Below, piece after piece: positions 29,687-39,507 of a DNA stretch of 64,000 bases (positions within the stretch are counted from its first letter, which is position 1; every line of letters begins with the position of its first letter). Where the stretch lies: NCBI RefSeq assembly GCF_033344935.1, contig NZ_JAWPMM010000001.1, positions 2,900,001 through 2,964,000 of the forward strand, given 5' to 3'. Below the pieces are notes generated by a model. That model was given only the letters and a program-made list of their open reading frames with translations. It searched no databases and had not been told where the DNA came from. Position numbers and translations under genes: made by a program. This DNA is from Reichenbachiella sp. (GTDB lineage Bacteria; Bacteroidota; Bacteroidia; Cytophagales; Cyclobacteriaceae).

Positions 29687-29694
29687 TAACTTTG
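29687..29694 (+). promoter_or_regulatory. -7 promoter box of the 29770 gene
   Basis: TAACTTTG, a perfect TAnnTTTG. The -33 region would fall inside operator 1. Leader of about 70 bases before the ATG at 29770, containing operator 2. Confidence 0.65.
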
Positions 29695-29731
29695 CAAATA
29701 ACTCCCGAAAGGGATTTTATTTTGATTGAAA

Positions 29732-29758
29732 TTCGAACGTTTAACCAATTTGTTCTAA
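29732..29758. promoter_or_regulatory. Operator 2, imperfect 10-7-10 palindrome
   Basis: TTCGAACGTT at 29732-29741 and TTTGTTCTAA at 29749-29758, the same arm length and spacer as operator 1 with a few mismatches. It lies in the transcribed leader. Confidence 0.65.
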
Positions 29759-29769
29759 ATATCTAAATC

Positions 29770-30168
29770 ATGAAAAAATTTGCACTAATCCTTACTGTAG
29801 CTGTGCTATCATCATTGGCTACTATCGCTCAAGACATTCCTAAAAAGGAATTTACCATTTCGGTATCTGACAAAAGCATTGCATTGCAACCAGGTGAAAC
29901 TAAAAAGTATTTTGTGACGCTTAACCGCTCTAAATCTTATAAAAAGACGGAGATTGACTTGTTGATTGATTCAACTCTTCCTGAAGGAGTTACCGTAACA
30001 TTCGAAAATGGTCTGGATCCTATGGTCAACAGAGTGATGGTTGTTTCAGTTGCAGAAGACGCAGCTCCAAACGCCAAAGCAGTAATATTGAAAGGAAAAT
30101 CACTAAGAGCCAGTAAAGGTGTGATGCTCAATTTGAGCGTTAACGACGAGGCCTATACTGCCAATTAA
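29770..30168 (+). CDS. Small secreted beta-sandwich protein, 132 aa
   Basis: Signal peptide (ALILTVAVLSSLATIAQ, about 1-20). The mature 110 residues alternate strands in an Ig-like or NEW3-like pattern: FTISVSDKSIALQPGETKKYF, TEIDLLIDSTLPEGVTVTFE and VILKGKSLRASKGVMLNLSV. The pattern resembles COG1470/NEW3-type domains found in exported proteins. No catalytic motif. Probably periplasmic or surface-associated. It is the likely direct target of the neighbouring TetR regulator. Function unknown. Confidence 0.7.
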   Translation: MKKFALILTVAVLSSLATIAQDIPKKEFTISVSDKSIALQPGETKKYFVTLNRSKSYKKTEIDLLIDSTLPEGVTVTFENGLDPMVNRVMVVSVAEDAAPNAKAVILKGKSLRASKGVMLNLSVNDEAYTAN

Positions 30169-30192
30169 AATATCATTATGTTTTGTTGAGTG

Positions 30193-30226
30193 AAAAGACA
30201 GTCTCGCTTAGGCTGTCTTTTTTTTA
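30193..30226. terminator. Terminator between 29770 gene and 30224 gene
   Basis: Stem AAAAGACAG / CTGTCTTTT (30193-30201 with 30213-30221) and T run to 30225. The minus-strand gene stops inside it. Confidence 0.75.
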
Positions 30227-30709
30227 TGAACATACCGTTCTTATTCTTTCCAAGTGCTCCTGATAATCATACTGCAAATCCTCATGTAATGAAGCCAGTA
30301 CCTTATCAATCTTCTTTACTTGATTGAGCAACATATTCACTAATACCTTACTATCCCTCCATCCAATATTCAATTCAGTCATTTTCTGACAGAAGAAAAG
30401 CAAAATCTCAACTTCAGTCTGTTTATTTCCAGAAAATCGAATCTGTTTTGTAGCCAGTCGCAATGCTTTTCTTATCGTTTTCTTCGCTAAGTAAAGACTA
30501 GATGGGTTGATGGTTGAAAAAGCTTCCGCGATATCATCCTTGACTTGCTCTATGTAAAAAGGTTCATTGGCTGACTCCAGAAGAAGGTAATGAAGCAATT
30601 CTTTATTATCCTTTTTATATCTGGCTAGTCGTAGACAAACGGCCAATAAGTCTTCCTCTGACAATTGCTTGAGTTCTTTCTTCAATTCACTGAGCGAAGC
30701 TGTATACAT
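30224..30709 (-). CDS. Conserved hypothetical helical protein, 161 aa
   Basis: All-helical, charged and soluble: SLSELKKELKQLSEEDLL, VCLRLARYKKDNKELLHYLL, KKTIRKALRLATKQIRFSG and VNMLLNQVKKIDKVLASLHE. No signal peptide, membrane helix or enzymatic motif. Such helical proteins are widespread in Bacteroidota as uncharacterised families. It converges with the 29770 gene on a shared terminator and diverges from the carbonic anhydrase gene. Confidence 0.65.
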   Translation of the reverse strand: MYTASLSELKKELKQLSEEDLLAVCLRLARYKKDNKELLHYLLLESANEPFYIEQVKDDIAEAFSTINPSSLYLAKKTIRKALRLATKQIRFSGNKQTEVEILLFFCQKMTELNIGWRDSKVLVNMLLNQVKKIDKVLASLHEDLQYDYQEHLERIRTVCS

Positions 30710-30915
30710 AGTTCATGAGTTTCTTGCAATTATTTTCAAAATCACTTTTGTCTTACAAATGATACTGCAAGTTGCAATAAGAAAACTCAAATCAAAAACT
30801 CCTTATGTGCATAATCACTAAACAAACAAATTGCAGAAAATACGGATTGTTTAGTTCATAGATAATGATGCATATTTGTCTAACACTATTTTGAATTAAA
30901 TAATAAACTTTAGAT

Positions 30916-31482
30916 ATGAACTGGAAAGACGCACTTCAAAGACTAAAAGATGGTAATGGAAGATTTACCAGCGCAAAAAGAGACACTGCAGTCTCTGATG
31001 CCGCTGAAATAAAACGTCACACAGACGGACAATCGCCATATGCGATTATACTTTCTTGTGCAGATAGCCGAGTGGCTCCTGAATTGGCTTTTGATACTGG
31101 AATTGGTGAAGTATTCGTGTTGCGTGTAGCAGGTAACGTGGCTAATACTTCTACTATCGCTAGTATTGAATATGCCGTAGCTCATTTGGGCACGAAATTA
31201 ATTGTAGTAATGGGACACCAAAGCTGTGGAGCGGTTGGAGCTGCTGTAGCTGGTGGTGATAATGGACCGAACTTAAATAAACTTGTTAGTTATATCCAAC
31301 CGGCTGTTGAAAAATTAGGAAAGGATGCGGATATGGTTGATATCATTAAAGAAAACGCCAATGTTTCAGCAAGTACCTTAACTTCCCAATCGGATATCAT
31401 TTCTAATGCGGTAGCTTCAGATGGTGTGAAAATTGTAACCGCTTATTACAATTTGGATTCTGGTAAAGTTGATTTTTCTTAA
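30916..31482 (+). CDS. Beta-class carbonic anhydrase
   Basis: 188 residues. Zinc ligands and catalytic dyad are all present: C48, D50 and R52 in SCADSRVAPE, H101 and C104 in GHQSCGAV. It interconverts CO2 and bicarbonate. A cytoplasmic form without signal peptide. Single-gene unit with a strong terminator after it. Confidence 0.95.
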   Translation: MNWKDALQRLKDGNGRFTSAKRDTAVSDAAEIKRHTDGQSPYAIILSCADSRVAPELAFDTGIGEVFVLRVAGNVANTSTIASIEYAVAHLGTKLIVVMGHQSCGAVGAAVAGGDNGPNLNKLVSYIQPAVEKLGKDADMVDIIKENANVSASTLTSQSDIISNAVASDGVKIVTAYYNLDSGKVDFS

Positions 31483-31494
31483 GATTATAATTGC

Positions 31495-31533
31495 AACAAA
31501 AAAGGCTGATTCAATCGAATCAGCCTTTTTTGT
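31495..31533. terminator. Bidirectional terminator
   Basis: AAAAAGGCTGATTC / GAATCAGCCTTTTT stem with AATC loop and T/A runs on both sides. It serves the carbonic anhydrase gene and the convergent gene at 31558. Confidence 0.85.
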
Positions 31534-31557
31534 TATTTTTTTAGTGTATTGCACTAC

Positions 31558-31995
31558 TTATTTACCAAATACATATCGAGCGTTGAAACCAAAGCTATCT
31601 GCTCTAAAATCTGTTTCTTCAATGATCCAGAAAGTAGGTCTCCAGTCAAAGCCCAGTGCCAGCGGAAAGTCAAAGTGATATTCTAAACCTATTTCGCCAC
31701 TAGCCCCTAGAAAGAAAGGATCAGAGAAATATAAAGAAGGCCCCACACCAATATACCAGTCAAGCCCTTGTACATCACCTAGTGGTTTGTAGAAAAAGTC
31801 GTAGAGCACCTCAACCCCAACATTGTCACCAAAACTAACATCAGCATGTATTCTACTGAATTCCCCTAAAGAAAACACCCCATCAATAGCGACATCATTT
31901 CCTAATACATCACCAAACCTAATACCCAATTCTTGCGCATTGACTGTGGTAAAAGAGGCTATAAAGATTGCAGATAGAACTAATAATTTTTTCAT
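31558..31995 (-). CDS. Small outer-membrane beta-barrel protein, 145 aa
   Basis: Signal peptide (LVLSAIFIASFTTVNAQ, about 1-20), then alternating hydrophobic strands: FSRIHADVSFGDNVGVEVLYDF, WYIGVGPSLYF, SGEIGLEYHF and FGFNARYVFGK, ending in the usual basic/aromatic barrel end. The size fits an 8-stranded barrel. Common in Bacteroidota with unknown function. Confidence 0.75.
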   Translation of the reverse strand: MKKLLVLSAIFIASFTTVNAQELGIRFGDVLGNDVAIDGVFSLGEFSRIHADVSFGDNVGVEVLYDFFYKPLGDVQGLDWYIGVGPSLYFSDPFFLGASGEIGLEYHFDFPLALGFDWRPTFWIIEETDFRADSFGFNARYVFGK

Positions 31996-32147
31996 ATTTA
32001 AATAATTTTAAGGTTGAGAATTCAAAGCAGCAAAAAACAACAGCTTCATTGATTATTGCAATATTTTATTGATTTAGTTTTAATTAAAAATAATCAAATA
32101 AAACTTACTCAGGCAAATATTCAATAATTTCCAATGAATTGATTCTG

Positions 32148-33674
32148 TTAATGCACTTCGTGCATCAGTTTCTTTAAAAATGGTGCAAGTATCAAAGCCA
32201 CCAATCCTAAGCCTAATCCAAAAGTTCCAATCTGTTCGAACCCATCCACATAGACAGCAAGCGATTCCATACCTGAGGCAGATTCTATGTCATCTGAATT
32301 GATAGCCATACTTCTACCTATCCATCCGCCTATATTGAAGGCATAAGCTACTGCCATAAACCATATGCCCATCATAAAACCCACTAACTTCTTAGGTGTC
32401 AACTCTGTGATTTTTGACAACCCAACCGGAGACATGTTCAATTCACCTACGACTAATAAGAAATAAGCCACCACCAAAAATATCATAGGCACCTTCCCTT
32501 CAGCATTGGCAAATCCACCGCTAAATGCCATGACATAAAAACCAATACCAATTAGCAATAAGCCAAAAGCAAACTTATACGGGGTTCTCGGATTCAAATT
32601 TTTCTTTTTCATTGCAATCCACATCGCAGAGAATGGAATGGCCAACAACACTACAAAAATGGCCGTAATACCATTAGTACCAGCAGCTGTAAACCCTACC
32701 AATTCCACATTTCTATCAGCGAAAAGTGTTAGCAAACTGCCTGTCAGTTCATAAAATGCCCAGAAAACAGTCATTAGAACAGTCATATATAAAACCATAA
32801 AGAGTTGCCCCCTCTCCTTGCCAGATACTTTAGTAAAAGTAAAAATCAAATAACCCAGGACACCCAATACGAGAATATTGAAAATAAATGAAACGATGGT
32901 ACCTTCAAACAGAATACTTCCAAACGCCTGAAGCGCGAAGTCTCCAAATTGAATTAGATAAGCTATAACAGGAACCAGTAACACAGCAACCAAAGGCACC
33001 CAATCTTTTTTCTTTAAGCCAAATACTTTTTCGTGAAGGGCCTCTTCTGATGCTGGCAATCCATGGTCACCAAACACTCCGTTTTGTGTTCCTTTCCAAA
33101 ACACGATCAATCCAGTAAGCATACCGATACCAGCTGCTCCAAAACCATAATGCCAACCATATGTAGCTCCAAGCCATCCACAAAGAATCGGCGCAGCAGC
33201 AGCACCCACGTTGATCCCCATGTAAAAAATAGTGAATCCGGAATCTCTACGAACATCTCCTTTTTCATAGAGTGTCCCTACAAATGAAGAAATATTAGGT
33301 TTGAAAAAACCATTACCTACGATCAACAACCCTAATGCAGTATAAAAAGCAATCGGATGCTCGATAGCCAATATGAAATGGCCTGCCGTAAAAAACACAG
33401 CACCTAACATGACTGCTCGTCTGAATCCCAATAGCTTGTCAGCTACAACTCCTCCCAATGCCGGTGTGGCATACACCAACATACCATAAGCGGCATAGAT
33501 TCCAAAAGCTATACTATCTCGCTCTGAGGATGCGCTAAACATCTCATTAACCATATATAAGGTAAGGAGAGCACGCATCCCATAGAAACTAAAGCGTTCC
33601 CACAGTTCAGCAAAGAATAAATAGAAAAGTCCTTTTGGGTGCCCGAATAGTTCGGGTTGTTGTTTTGCATTCAT
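32148..33674 (-). CDS. POT-family peptide transporter (paralogue 1)
   Basis: 508 residues, 12-14 membrane helices. The proton-coupled oligopeptide transporter signatures are present: ELWERFSFYGMRALLTLYMV (ExxERFxYYG), GGVVADKLLGFRRAVMLG and FTIFYMGINVGAAAAP. It imports di- and tripeptides with protons. It resembles the gene at 33831-35594 throughout, so the two are old tandem paralogues, but a terminator between them suggests separate transcripts. Confidence 0.94.
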   Translation of the reverse strand: MNAKQQPELFGHPKGLFYLFFAELWERFSFYGMRALLTLYMVNEMFSASSERDSIAFGIYAAYGMLVYATPALGGVVADKLLGFRRAVMLGAVFFTAGHFILAIEHPIAFYTALGLLIVGNGFFKPNISSFVGTLYEKGDVRRDSGFTIFYMGINVGAAAAPILCGWLGATYGWHYGFGAAGIGMLTGLIVFWKGTQNGVFGDHGLPASEEALHEKVFGLKKKDWVPLVAVLLVPVIAYLIQFGDFALQAFGSILFEGTIVSFIFNILVLGVLGYLIFTFTKVSGKERGQLFMVLYMTVLMTVFWAFYELTGSLLTLFADRNVELVGFTAAGTNGITAIFVVLLAIPFSAMWIAMKKKNLNPRTPYKFAFGLLLIGIGFYVMAFSGGFANAEGKVPMIFLVVAYFLLVVGELNMSPVGLSKITELTPKKLVGFMMGIWFMAVAYAFNIGGWIGRSMAINSDDIESASGMESLAVYVDGFEQIGTFGLGLGLVALILAPFLKKLMHEVH

Positions 33675-33778
33675 ATATTCAATCTTAAAAATTTGACGAA
33701 TATAATAAGAATGAACTATTTGACTTGTCGTCTGAAGACTGACGGCTTAAATACCAGTTGAATGGGGTAATTTTTGCA

Positions 33779-33811
33779 CAAAAAAACCATCCCGACAGAT
33801 CGAGATGGTTC
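33779..33811 (-). terminator. Terminator of POT transporter 2
   Basis: AACCATCTCGA / TCGGGATGGTT stem (arms 33785-33795 and 33800-33810) followed on the minus strand by a T8 run. Confidence 0.8.
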
Positions 33812-33830
33812 TCATATTTTATTGCATTTC

Positions 33831-35594
33831 TTATTTCACACCATGCATTCCTTTTTTCATCAATGGAGTAAGGACAAACAGCACCACACTGATAGCTACA
33901 CCTACCCACATCAAAGAAGAAAAGAAATCTGCATATACGGCACCAGCCGCTCCTACATCTGTGACTACACCTCCAGCAGTATCCATGGCCGCAAATTTTC
34001 CAATTTGCGCAGCAACCAGCTCGGAGTATGCTGTAGCCAAGAACCAAACACCCATCATAAAACCGACCACTTTAGGTACGGATAGTTTTGTAACTGCAGA
34101 AAGCCCTACTGGTGACAAACACAATTCTCCAGTGGTGTGGAGCAAATAAGCCAATACAATCCAGATGTATGCTACCTTTCCTGAAGCATCAGGCATCGTG
34201 GCACCTAAAACCAAAGCACCAAAACCGAGTCCGGCTTGTAAAATACCCAGACCGAATTTCATTGGTGTTCCTGGTTCCATATTGTGCTTACTTAAGAATG
34301 TCCACAACCAAGCAAAACCCGGAGCTAGTAAAAAGATAAACATCGCATTCAAAGAACCAGTTTGTACAGCAGTTACCTCCCAACGCATGGGTAAACCATT
34401 AGTAGAACTAGCTACCTCCGAGGCAAACAGAAAGTTACCTATGCCATAATAAACCAATGTAGCTCCTAATAGTGCAAAAACTGAACCTGTGATTTTCTTC
34501 TCGGAATCGTTCATTGCCATGAACTTATCCTTGCCTATATACCCTACCGCTATTGGTAGAATGAATAATATTACTCCTAATATGTAAAGACTACTCGTTT
34601 CATTGGGCATGAAATGTAAGTCGATTAATACTCGATCAATGACCCTGTCGGCATATAAGGTCATAGAGCCGGCGGACTGCTCAAACAAGGCCCAAAACAC
34701 AACGGTGAAAAGAGTAAGTGAGGCCAAAACCGTCATACGACCTCTTTCTTGTGCATTACATTCTTTGAACAAAAACCATACAAGCCATACCAAGACTGCG
34801 AAAGCCATAAAATTTAATGAGTCATGAACGATACTGTTGGACTGCACTAAAAACCAGATAAATGGCACACTAATCAATGACCCCAGATAGATGGTCAACT
34901 CTTTATTTAATCCCAAAAACACTTTCTCTTTGAGTACTTCAGGATTGTCCGGTTCTGCATGTCCATGTAGGAATTTTTGGCCCCATAGAAAAACAACTAA
35001 GCCTAGCAACATACCGATACCAGCTGCACCGAATCCGTACCCCCATCCGAAATTTTCTCCCAAGTATCCGCAAAGCAAAGTGGCTGTGAACGAACCCAGA
35101 TTAATACCCATATAGAAAATGGTAAAACCTGAGTCTCTTCGTTTATCTCCTACTTCATAGAGTTTACCCACAATAGTTGAAATATTCGGTTTCAGAAAAC
35201 CGACTCCAACTATGATTAATGCCAGTGAAAAATAGAATATTTTTAAAGCAAATTCATCTTGTACCGCTACTCCATCAATCAGGGTTGCCTGATTACCCTC
35301 GAAGGCTAATCCCAAGTGACCAAAACACAACATGATTCCTCCAAAAATCACAGCCTTTCTCATACCTAGATACCGGTCAGCAAGTATACCACCCACTACA
35401 GGCAAGGCATACACCAATCCGGCGTAGGCACCTAAGACATCGTAGCCGGCACCGTCAGTAAATAAGTGATATTTTGTCAGATACAGGAGCAGTAAAAATT
35501 TCATTCCATAGAATGAAAATCGCTCCCACATTTCAGTGAGAAAACAAATGTAAAGTCCCTTAGGGTGTCCAAAAATTTCTTGCCTGTCTTCCAT
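33831..35594 (-). CDS. POT-family peptide transporter (paralogue 2)
   Basis: 587 residues, about 80 longer than paralogue 1. Signatures: EMWERFSFYGMKFLLLLYL, GGILADRYLGMRKAVIFGG, FTIFYMGINLGSFTATLLCG and LSPVGLSAVTKL. The extra length lies mainly in additional helices around residues 350-430 and 530-580. Proton-driven uptake of small peptides, fitting an organism that feeds on protein (compare the envelope DPP III at 26958). Confidence 0.94.
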   Translation of the reverse strand: MEDRQEIFGHPKGLYICFLTEMWERFSFYGMKFLLLLYLTKYHLFTDGAGYDVLGAYAGLVYALPVVGGILADRYLGMRKAVIFGGIMLCFGHLGLAFEGNQATLIDGVAVQDEFALKIFYFSLALIIVGVGFLKPNISTIVGKLYEVGDKRRDSGFTIFYMGINLGSFTATLLCGYLGENFGWGYGFGAAGIGMLLGLVVFLWGQKFLHGHAEPDNPEVLKEKVFLGLNKELTIYLGSLISVPFIWFLVQSNSIVHDSLNFMAFAVLVWLVWFLFKECNAQERGRMTVLASLTLFTVVFWALFEQSAGSMTLYADRVIDRVLIDLHFMPNETSSLYILGVILFILPIAVGYIGKDKFMAMNDSEKKITGSVFALLGATLVYYGIGNFLFASEVASSTNGLPMRWEVTAVQTGSLNAMFIFLLAPGFAWLWTFLSKHNMEPGTPMKFGLGILQAGLGFGALVLGATMPDASGKVAYIWIVLAYLLHTTGELCLSPVGLSAVTKLSVPKVVGFMMGVWFLATAYSELVAAQIGKFAAMDTAGGVVTDVGAAGAVYADFFSSLMWVGVAISVVLFVLTPLMKKGMHGVK

Positions 35595-36110
35595 ATTGAT
35601 TTAAAGAATTCTAATTCAAAAACGCCTCTACCAACAACTTAAATTCTCAACTCTCCTTACTTCAATAACAGACTAATCTTCTACTTGCTAAACCAGGGTT
35701 TGCCATGACACAGCTCGCCTTAGAAAGCAAATTTTAATTGGATTGAATCTGATAAGGTTACTCAATTTTGGATGTTGTTTGATATAGATCGAATCGCCAA
35801 AATAAAAAGAATAATTTTAAATCAAATGAATGGTCAGTTTAATTGCATACGTTGGTCAAGAAAGTATCAGAACATATATCGGCAAGAAACACCTTCGCCT
35901 CGGCATTAATTCGTTGAAAAACCTCTAGAAAAAACTATTTAAATCGGTAATTTCCATTACCGAAAACACTTAATTAGCCTGAATATGCTACACTAAGCTA
36001 TCGCTCAATATTTAGCAAACCTTTTAGTTAGATTTAACATTATAAATATACTGATAAATAGGTAGTTAAGTGATATTTTTTAGACGAGGCTAAAACTCTA
36101 AACACTACTT
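35595..36110. other. Long intergenic region, no convincing gene
   Basis: 516 bp of AT-rich sequence between the start of POT 2 and the end of trpA (both minus strand). It holds a small hairpin CGGTAAT / ATTACCG (35945-35962) that could mark the end of the trp transcript or a leader element. A 32-codon frame lies at 35830-35928 on the plus strand, but nothing supports it as a gene. No riboswitch or RNA motif recognised. Confidence 0.5.
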
Positions 36111-36881
36111 TTATTCGAACTGGGACATGAATTTTCTTATATTCTCACGAACATCTGAAGACTCCCCTATTGCTTTCACAAAAGCACTCCCGATAATACC
36201 TCCTTTTGAGAATTGGCACACCTGTTCAAATGACTTTTTATCTTTAATTCCAAACCCAGTAATCAAAGCATTCTTCAAATTCATAGCCTTTAGTCTTCCT
36301 GCAAAACTCTCAAAATCTGAGGTGAAATTTTTGTTCTCACCTGTCGTGCTTGAAGATGAAACCATGTAGATAAATCCATCAGTATTCTCATCTACCAATC
36401 TGATTCTTTCATCAGTAGATGCCGGCGTCACAAGTATGATATTACGCAAGCCATTTGCTTCTACCGTTGACTTGTAATTTGAGATATATTCTTCTACTGG
36501 AAGATCCGGAATGATCAAGCCGTCAACATCAATCTCTTTACATTTCTTGCAAAAATTTTCAAAGCCATATTGCATGATGGGGTTCAGAGAACTCATCATA
36601 ATGAGTGGCACGGAAACCGACTTTCTAATGTCCTTCAATTGATCAAAAAGTAACTTCACAGTCATGCCATTTTCAATGGCCTTCGTGTTGCTTTGCTGGA
36701 TAGTAGGACCATCAGCGACGGGATCGGAAAAGGGTACTCCTATCTCTAGCAAATCTGCGCCGTTCTCTACCAACTCATTGATAACATCCACCGTATCATT
36801 GAGCTCGGGATAACCTGCGGTAAAGTAGATTGACAGGATATTATTCTTTGTATTAATTAAGTTATTTATTCTATTTTCCAT
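36111..36881 (-). CDS. trpA: Tryptophan synthase alpha subunit
   Basis: 256 residues, usual length. It cleaves indole-3-glycerol phosphate to indole for the beta subunit. Motifs: LEIGVPFSDPVADGPTIQ (catalytic Glu/Asp region), VDGLIIPDLPVEE, GFIYMVSSSSTTGE and GIIGSAFVKAIGE. Last gene of the trp operon, 32 bp after trpB. Confidence 0.97.
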   Translation of the reverse strand: MENRINNLINTKNNILSIYFTAGYPELNDTVDVINELVENGADLLEIGVPFSDPVADGPTIQQSNTKAIENGMTVKLLFDQLKDIRKSVSVPLIMMSSLNPIMQYGFENFCKKCKEIDVDGLIIPDLPVEEYISNYKSTVEANGLRNIILVTPASTDERIRLVDENTDGFIYMVSSSSTTGENKNFTSDFESFAGRLKAMNLKNALITGFGIKDKKSFEQVCQFSKGGIIGSAFVKAIGESSDVRENIRKFMSQFE

Positions 36882-36913
36882 TACAGAACTTTATTCTATT
36901 TTGAGATAAATTG

Positions 36914-38095
36914 TTAAATGCTATTCAGATAAGTTTCAAGATCCTTATCCCCTCTTCCTGATAGATTCACAACAATTGTTTCTCCAGGAACAATCTTAAT
37001 TTTATCTAATGTGGCTAAAGCATGAGCCGATTCCACTGCTGGTATAATTCCTTCCAACAAACACAATTCCTTTCCGGCCTTCAATGCATCGTCATCTGTC
37101 ACCGCTTCATACTTCACTCTACCAGACTCAAACCAATGAGCCAAAGCAGGTCCTATGCCTGGGTAATCCAGACCCGCCGAGATTGAATGAGGTTCTACCA
37201 CCTGCCCATCGTCTGTTTGCATAAACAAGGTTTTGCTACCGTGCAGTATCCCGCTCTTACCTTTGAAAGTAGCTGCTGCAGTAAACCCAGACTCTAGACC
37301 TTTCCCTGCTGCTTCAGCAGCAATGAGCTCCACTTGATCGTCTTCGATAAAATGGAAAAAGGCTCCTGAAGCATTACTACCACCACCAACGCAAGCAATC
37401 ACTCGATCTGGAAATTCAGTTCCTATGGCAGTTTTAAGCTGCTTTTTAATCTCCTCGCTAATTACCGACTGGAATCTCGCCACCATATCAGGATATGGGT
37501 GTGGGCCTACCACAGAACCAATGATGTAGTGCGTATCGAATGGATTACTAATCCAATAGCGCATGGCTTCATTAGTAGCGTCCTTAAGCGTTTTACTACC
37601 TGATGACACAGGCACCACAGTCGCGCCAAGCATCTTCATTCTTCCTACGTTAGGTGCTTGTCTGGCTACATCCACCTCTCCCATAAACACAACACATTCT
37701 ATACCCATGAGCGCGCAGGCGGTAGCTGTAGCCACCCCATGCTGTCCAGCTCCTGTCTCAGCTATAATCTTTTTCTTGCCTAGTTTTTTAGCCAGAATGA
37801 TTTGCCCTAACGCATTGTTGATTTTGTGCGATCCCGTATGGTTAAGATCTTCTCTTTTGAGATAAATATTGACACCATACTTTCCTGAAAGCCTAGTGGC
37901 TAAATAGAGAGGAGAAGGACGCCCTACATAGTCTGAAAGCAGTTTTTCAAACTCCTGCTTAAACTCCTCACTGGACATGATCTGCTCGTAATTCTCTCTT
38001 AATTCAGTCACATTGGCCTGCATCATTTCTGGAATGAATGCGCCTCCAAAACTTCCAAAATAGCCCCTTTCATCAGGTTTCAACTTGGTTTCCAT
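36914..38095 (-). CDS. trpB: Tryptophan synthase beta subunit
   Basis: 393 residues. PLP enzyme that joins indole and serine. Motifs: [28 protein letters not shown] (PLP Lys in HK), [28 protein letters not shown] and [11 protein letters not shown]. TrpB type 1, consistent with the TrpA partner next to it. 7 bp after trpF. Confidence 0.97.
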   Translation of the reverse strand: METKLKPDERGYFGSFGGAFIPEMMQANVTELRENYEQIMSSEEFKQEFEKLLSDYVGRPSPLYLATRLSGKYGVNIYLKREDLNHTGSHKINNALGQIILAKKLGKKKIIAETGAGQHGVATATACALMGIECVVFMGEVDVARQAPNVGRMKMLGATVVPVSSGSKTLKDATNEAMRYWISNPFDTHYIIGSVVGPHPYPDMVARFQSVISEEIKKQLKTAIGTEFPDRVIACVGGGSNASGAFFHFIEDDQVELIAAEAAGKGLESGFTAAATFKGKSGILHGSKTLFMQTDDGQVVEPHSISAGLDYPGIGPALAHWFESGRVKYEAVTDDDALKAGKELCLLEGIIPAVESAHALATLDKIKIVPGETIVVNLSGRGDKDLETYLNSI

Positions 38096-38102
38096 CTATC
38101 AA

Positions 38103-38714
38103 TTATTGCTTTAATTCTTCTATAAATTCTTTTAATGCTTTCTCATCCTTTTGACCAGGACTCACTTCAAATCGGCTATTCACATCCACTGCAAACAGTT
38201 TTGGATGATCCAGCTTCTTAATTACGGCTACATCTTCCAGACCAATACCCCCACTTAAAATAAAAGGCCTGCTCAATTTGTATTGCTTCAAAACACTCCA
38301 ATCAAATTGAGTACCGTTCCCACCATAAGCAGCCCCTTTGGTATCAAATAGAAAGTAGTCCACCACATCCTCATAGGATTTTAAATCGGTAGGCAATACA
38401 TCATGGATCGAAAATGCTTTAAAAAGCCTAAATCCCTTTTCCTTCAGCGCTTGGCAATAGGCTGGACTCTCATCACCATGAAGCTGCAAATAGTCTAGAT
38501 GATGAGTTTGGGCAATAATTTCTACTTTTTCGATACGCTCATTAACAAATACCCCCACCTTGAGTTTGTCGGATTTGATAGTCTGATTCAAATCTCCGTC
38601 ATCAAAATTTCTTTTGGATTTATTATAAAAAATGAATCCAATAAAATCCACTTCTGAAGCATTGAGAAATGTCAGATTATCTTGATTTCTGATGCCGCAA
38701 ACTTTGATTTTCAT
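38103..38714 (-). CDS. trpF: Phosphoribosylanthranilate isomerase
   Basis: 203 residues. Motifs KVCGIRNQDN at the N-terminus (catalytic Cys), GFIFYNKSKRNF, LDYLQLHGDESP, and FILSGGIGLEDV plus FAVDVNSRFEV at the C-terminus. TIM barrel. Starts 4 bp inside the trpC end. Confidence 0.96.
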   Translation of the reverse strand: MKIKVCGIRNQDNLTFLNASEVDFIGFIFYNKSKRNFDDGDLNQTIKSDKLKVGVFVNERIEKVEIIAQTHHLDYLQLHGDESPAYCQALKEKGFRLFKAFSIHDVLPTDLKSYEDVVDYFLFDTKGAAYGGNGTQFDWSVLKQYKLSRPFILSGGIGLEDVAVIKKLDHPKLFAVDVNSRFEVSPGQKDEKALKEFIEELKQ

Positions 38715-39505
38715 CCCTTTGCCATTTGAGTAGACATAAACTTTCTAAGCTCATTGGCAGGATCTTCATGTTTCATAAACTGCTCTCCGATTAGAAATCC
38801 CTTATAGCCTTCAGCAGCCAGAATATCCATCTCCTTTGTGGAGGATATACCGCTTTCTGATATTTTCAACTGCTCTTTCGGTAAGATTTTGGCCAAATCA
38901 ATGGAATTCTGAATTGTGGTTTTGAATCGCTTCAAATCCCTATTATTTACACCTAAAATATCTACTGCATCATAATATCCTTCGTGAAATTCTTCTTCAT
39001 TGTGAATTTCAAACAATACCTCTAACCCCAATTGATGAGCCAGGTCAGTAAACCTTACTATTTCTTCCTTGGTCAGAATAGCTGCTATCAAAAGCATTAA
39101 ATCTGCCCCTATAGCTTTCGTTTTATACACCTGATATTCATCAATGATAAAATCTTTTCTAAGCACTGGACAAGACATATGTTTTCGAGCCCGTTGAAGA
39201 TCCTCAATACTTCCTCCAAAATAATCCTGATCAGTAAGAATGGATATTGCCGATGCTCCGGCCTGGCAATAGCCTTTAGCTACTTCTGCTACATCCGCCT
39301 TATTATTGATTATTCCTTTGGAAGGTGACTGCCTTTTGAATTCTGATATAATTCCATAAGGAGCGGCTTCTTCTAAGTTTTTTACCGTAGAGTGGCAATC
39401 TCTATCGAAATAACTCGATTTGATCAAGTCATCAATGGAAATCACCGACTTCTGGTAAGCCAACTCTTCCTTCTTGGTTTGAACTATTTTATCTAATACA
39501 TTCAT
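38711..39505 (-). CDS. trpC: Indole-3-glycerol phosphate synthase
   Basis: 264 residues from the ATG at 39505. The frame extends further up to 39559, but that part lies inside trpD and has no homology. The chosen start is 2 bp after the trpD stop. Motifs: IISEFKRQSPSKG (catalytic Lys/Glu), VLRKDFIIDEYQ, GADLMLLIAAIL and LGVNNRDLKRF. Separate from trpF, unlike the fused E. coli protein. Confidence 0.96.
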   Translation of the reverse strand: MNVLDKIVQTKKEELAYQKSVISIDDLIKSSYFDRDCHSTVKNLEEAAPYGIISEFKRQSPSKGIINNKADVAEVAKGYCQAGASAISILTDQDYFGGSIEDLQRARKHMSCPVLRKDFIIDEYQVYKTKAIGADLMLLIAAILTKEEIVRFTDLAHQLGLEVLFEIHNEEEFHEGYYDAVDILGVNNRDLKRFKTTIQNSIDLAKILPKEQLKISESGISSTKEMDILAAEGYKGFLIGEQFMKHEDPANELRKFMSTQMAKG

Positions 39506-39507
39506 GG

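Noticed and set aside
30916-31482. Carbonic anhydrase as part of a larger CO2 system
   Set aside because: Terminators on both sides and no bicarbonate transporter nearby; it is a single gene.
35830-35928. 32-codon frame in the long intergenic region
   Set aside because: No promoter, terminator or recognisable pattern; expected by chance in 516 bp.
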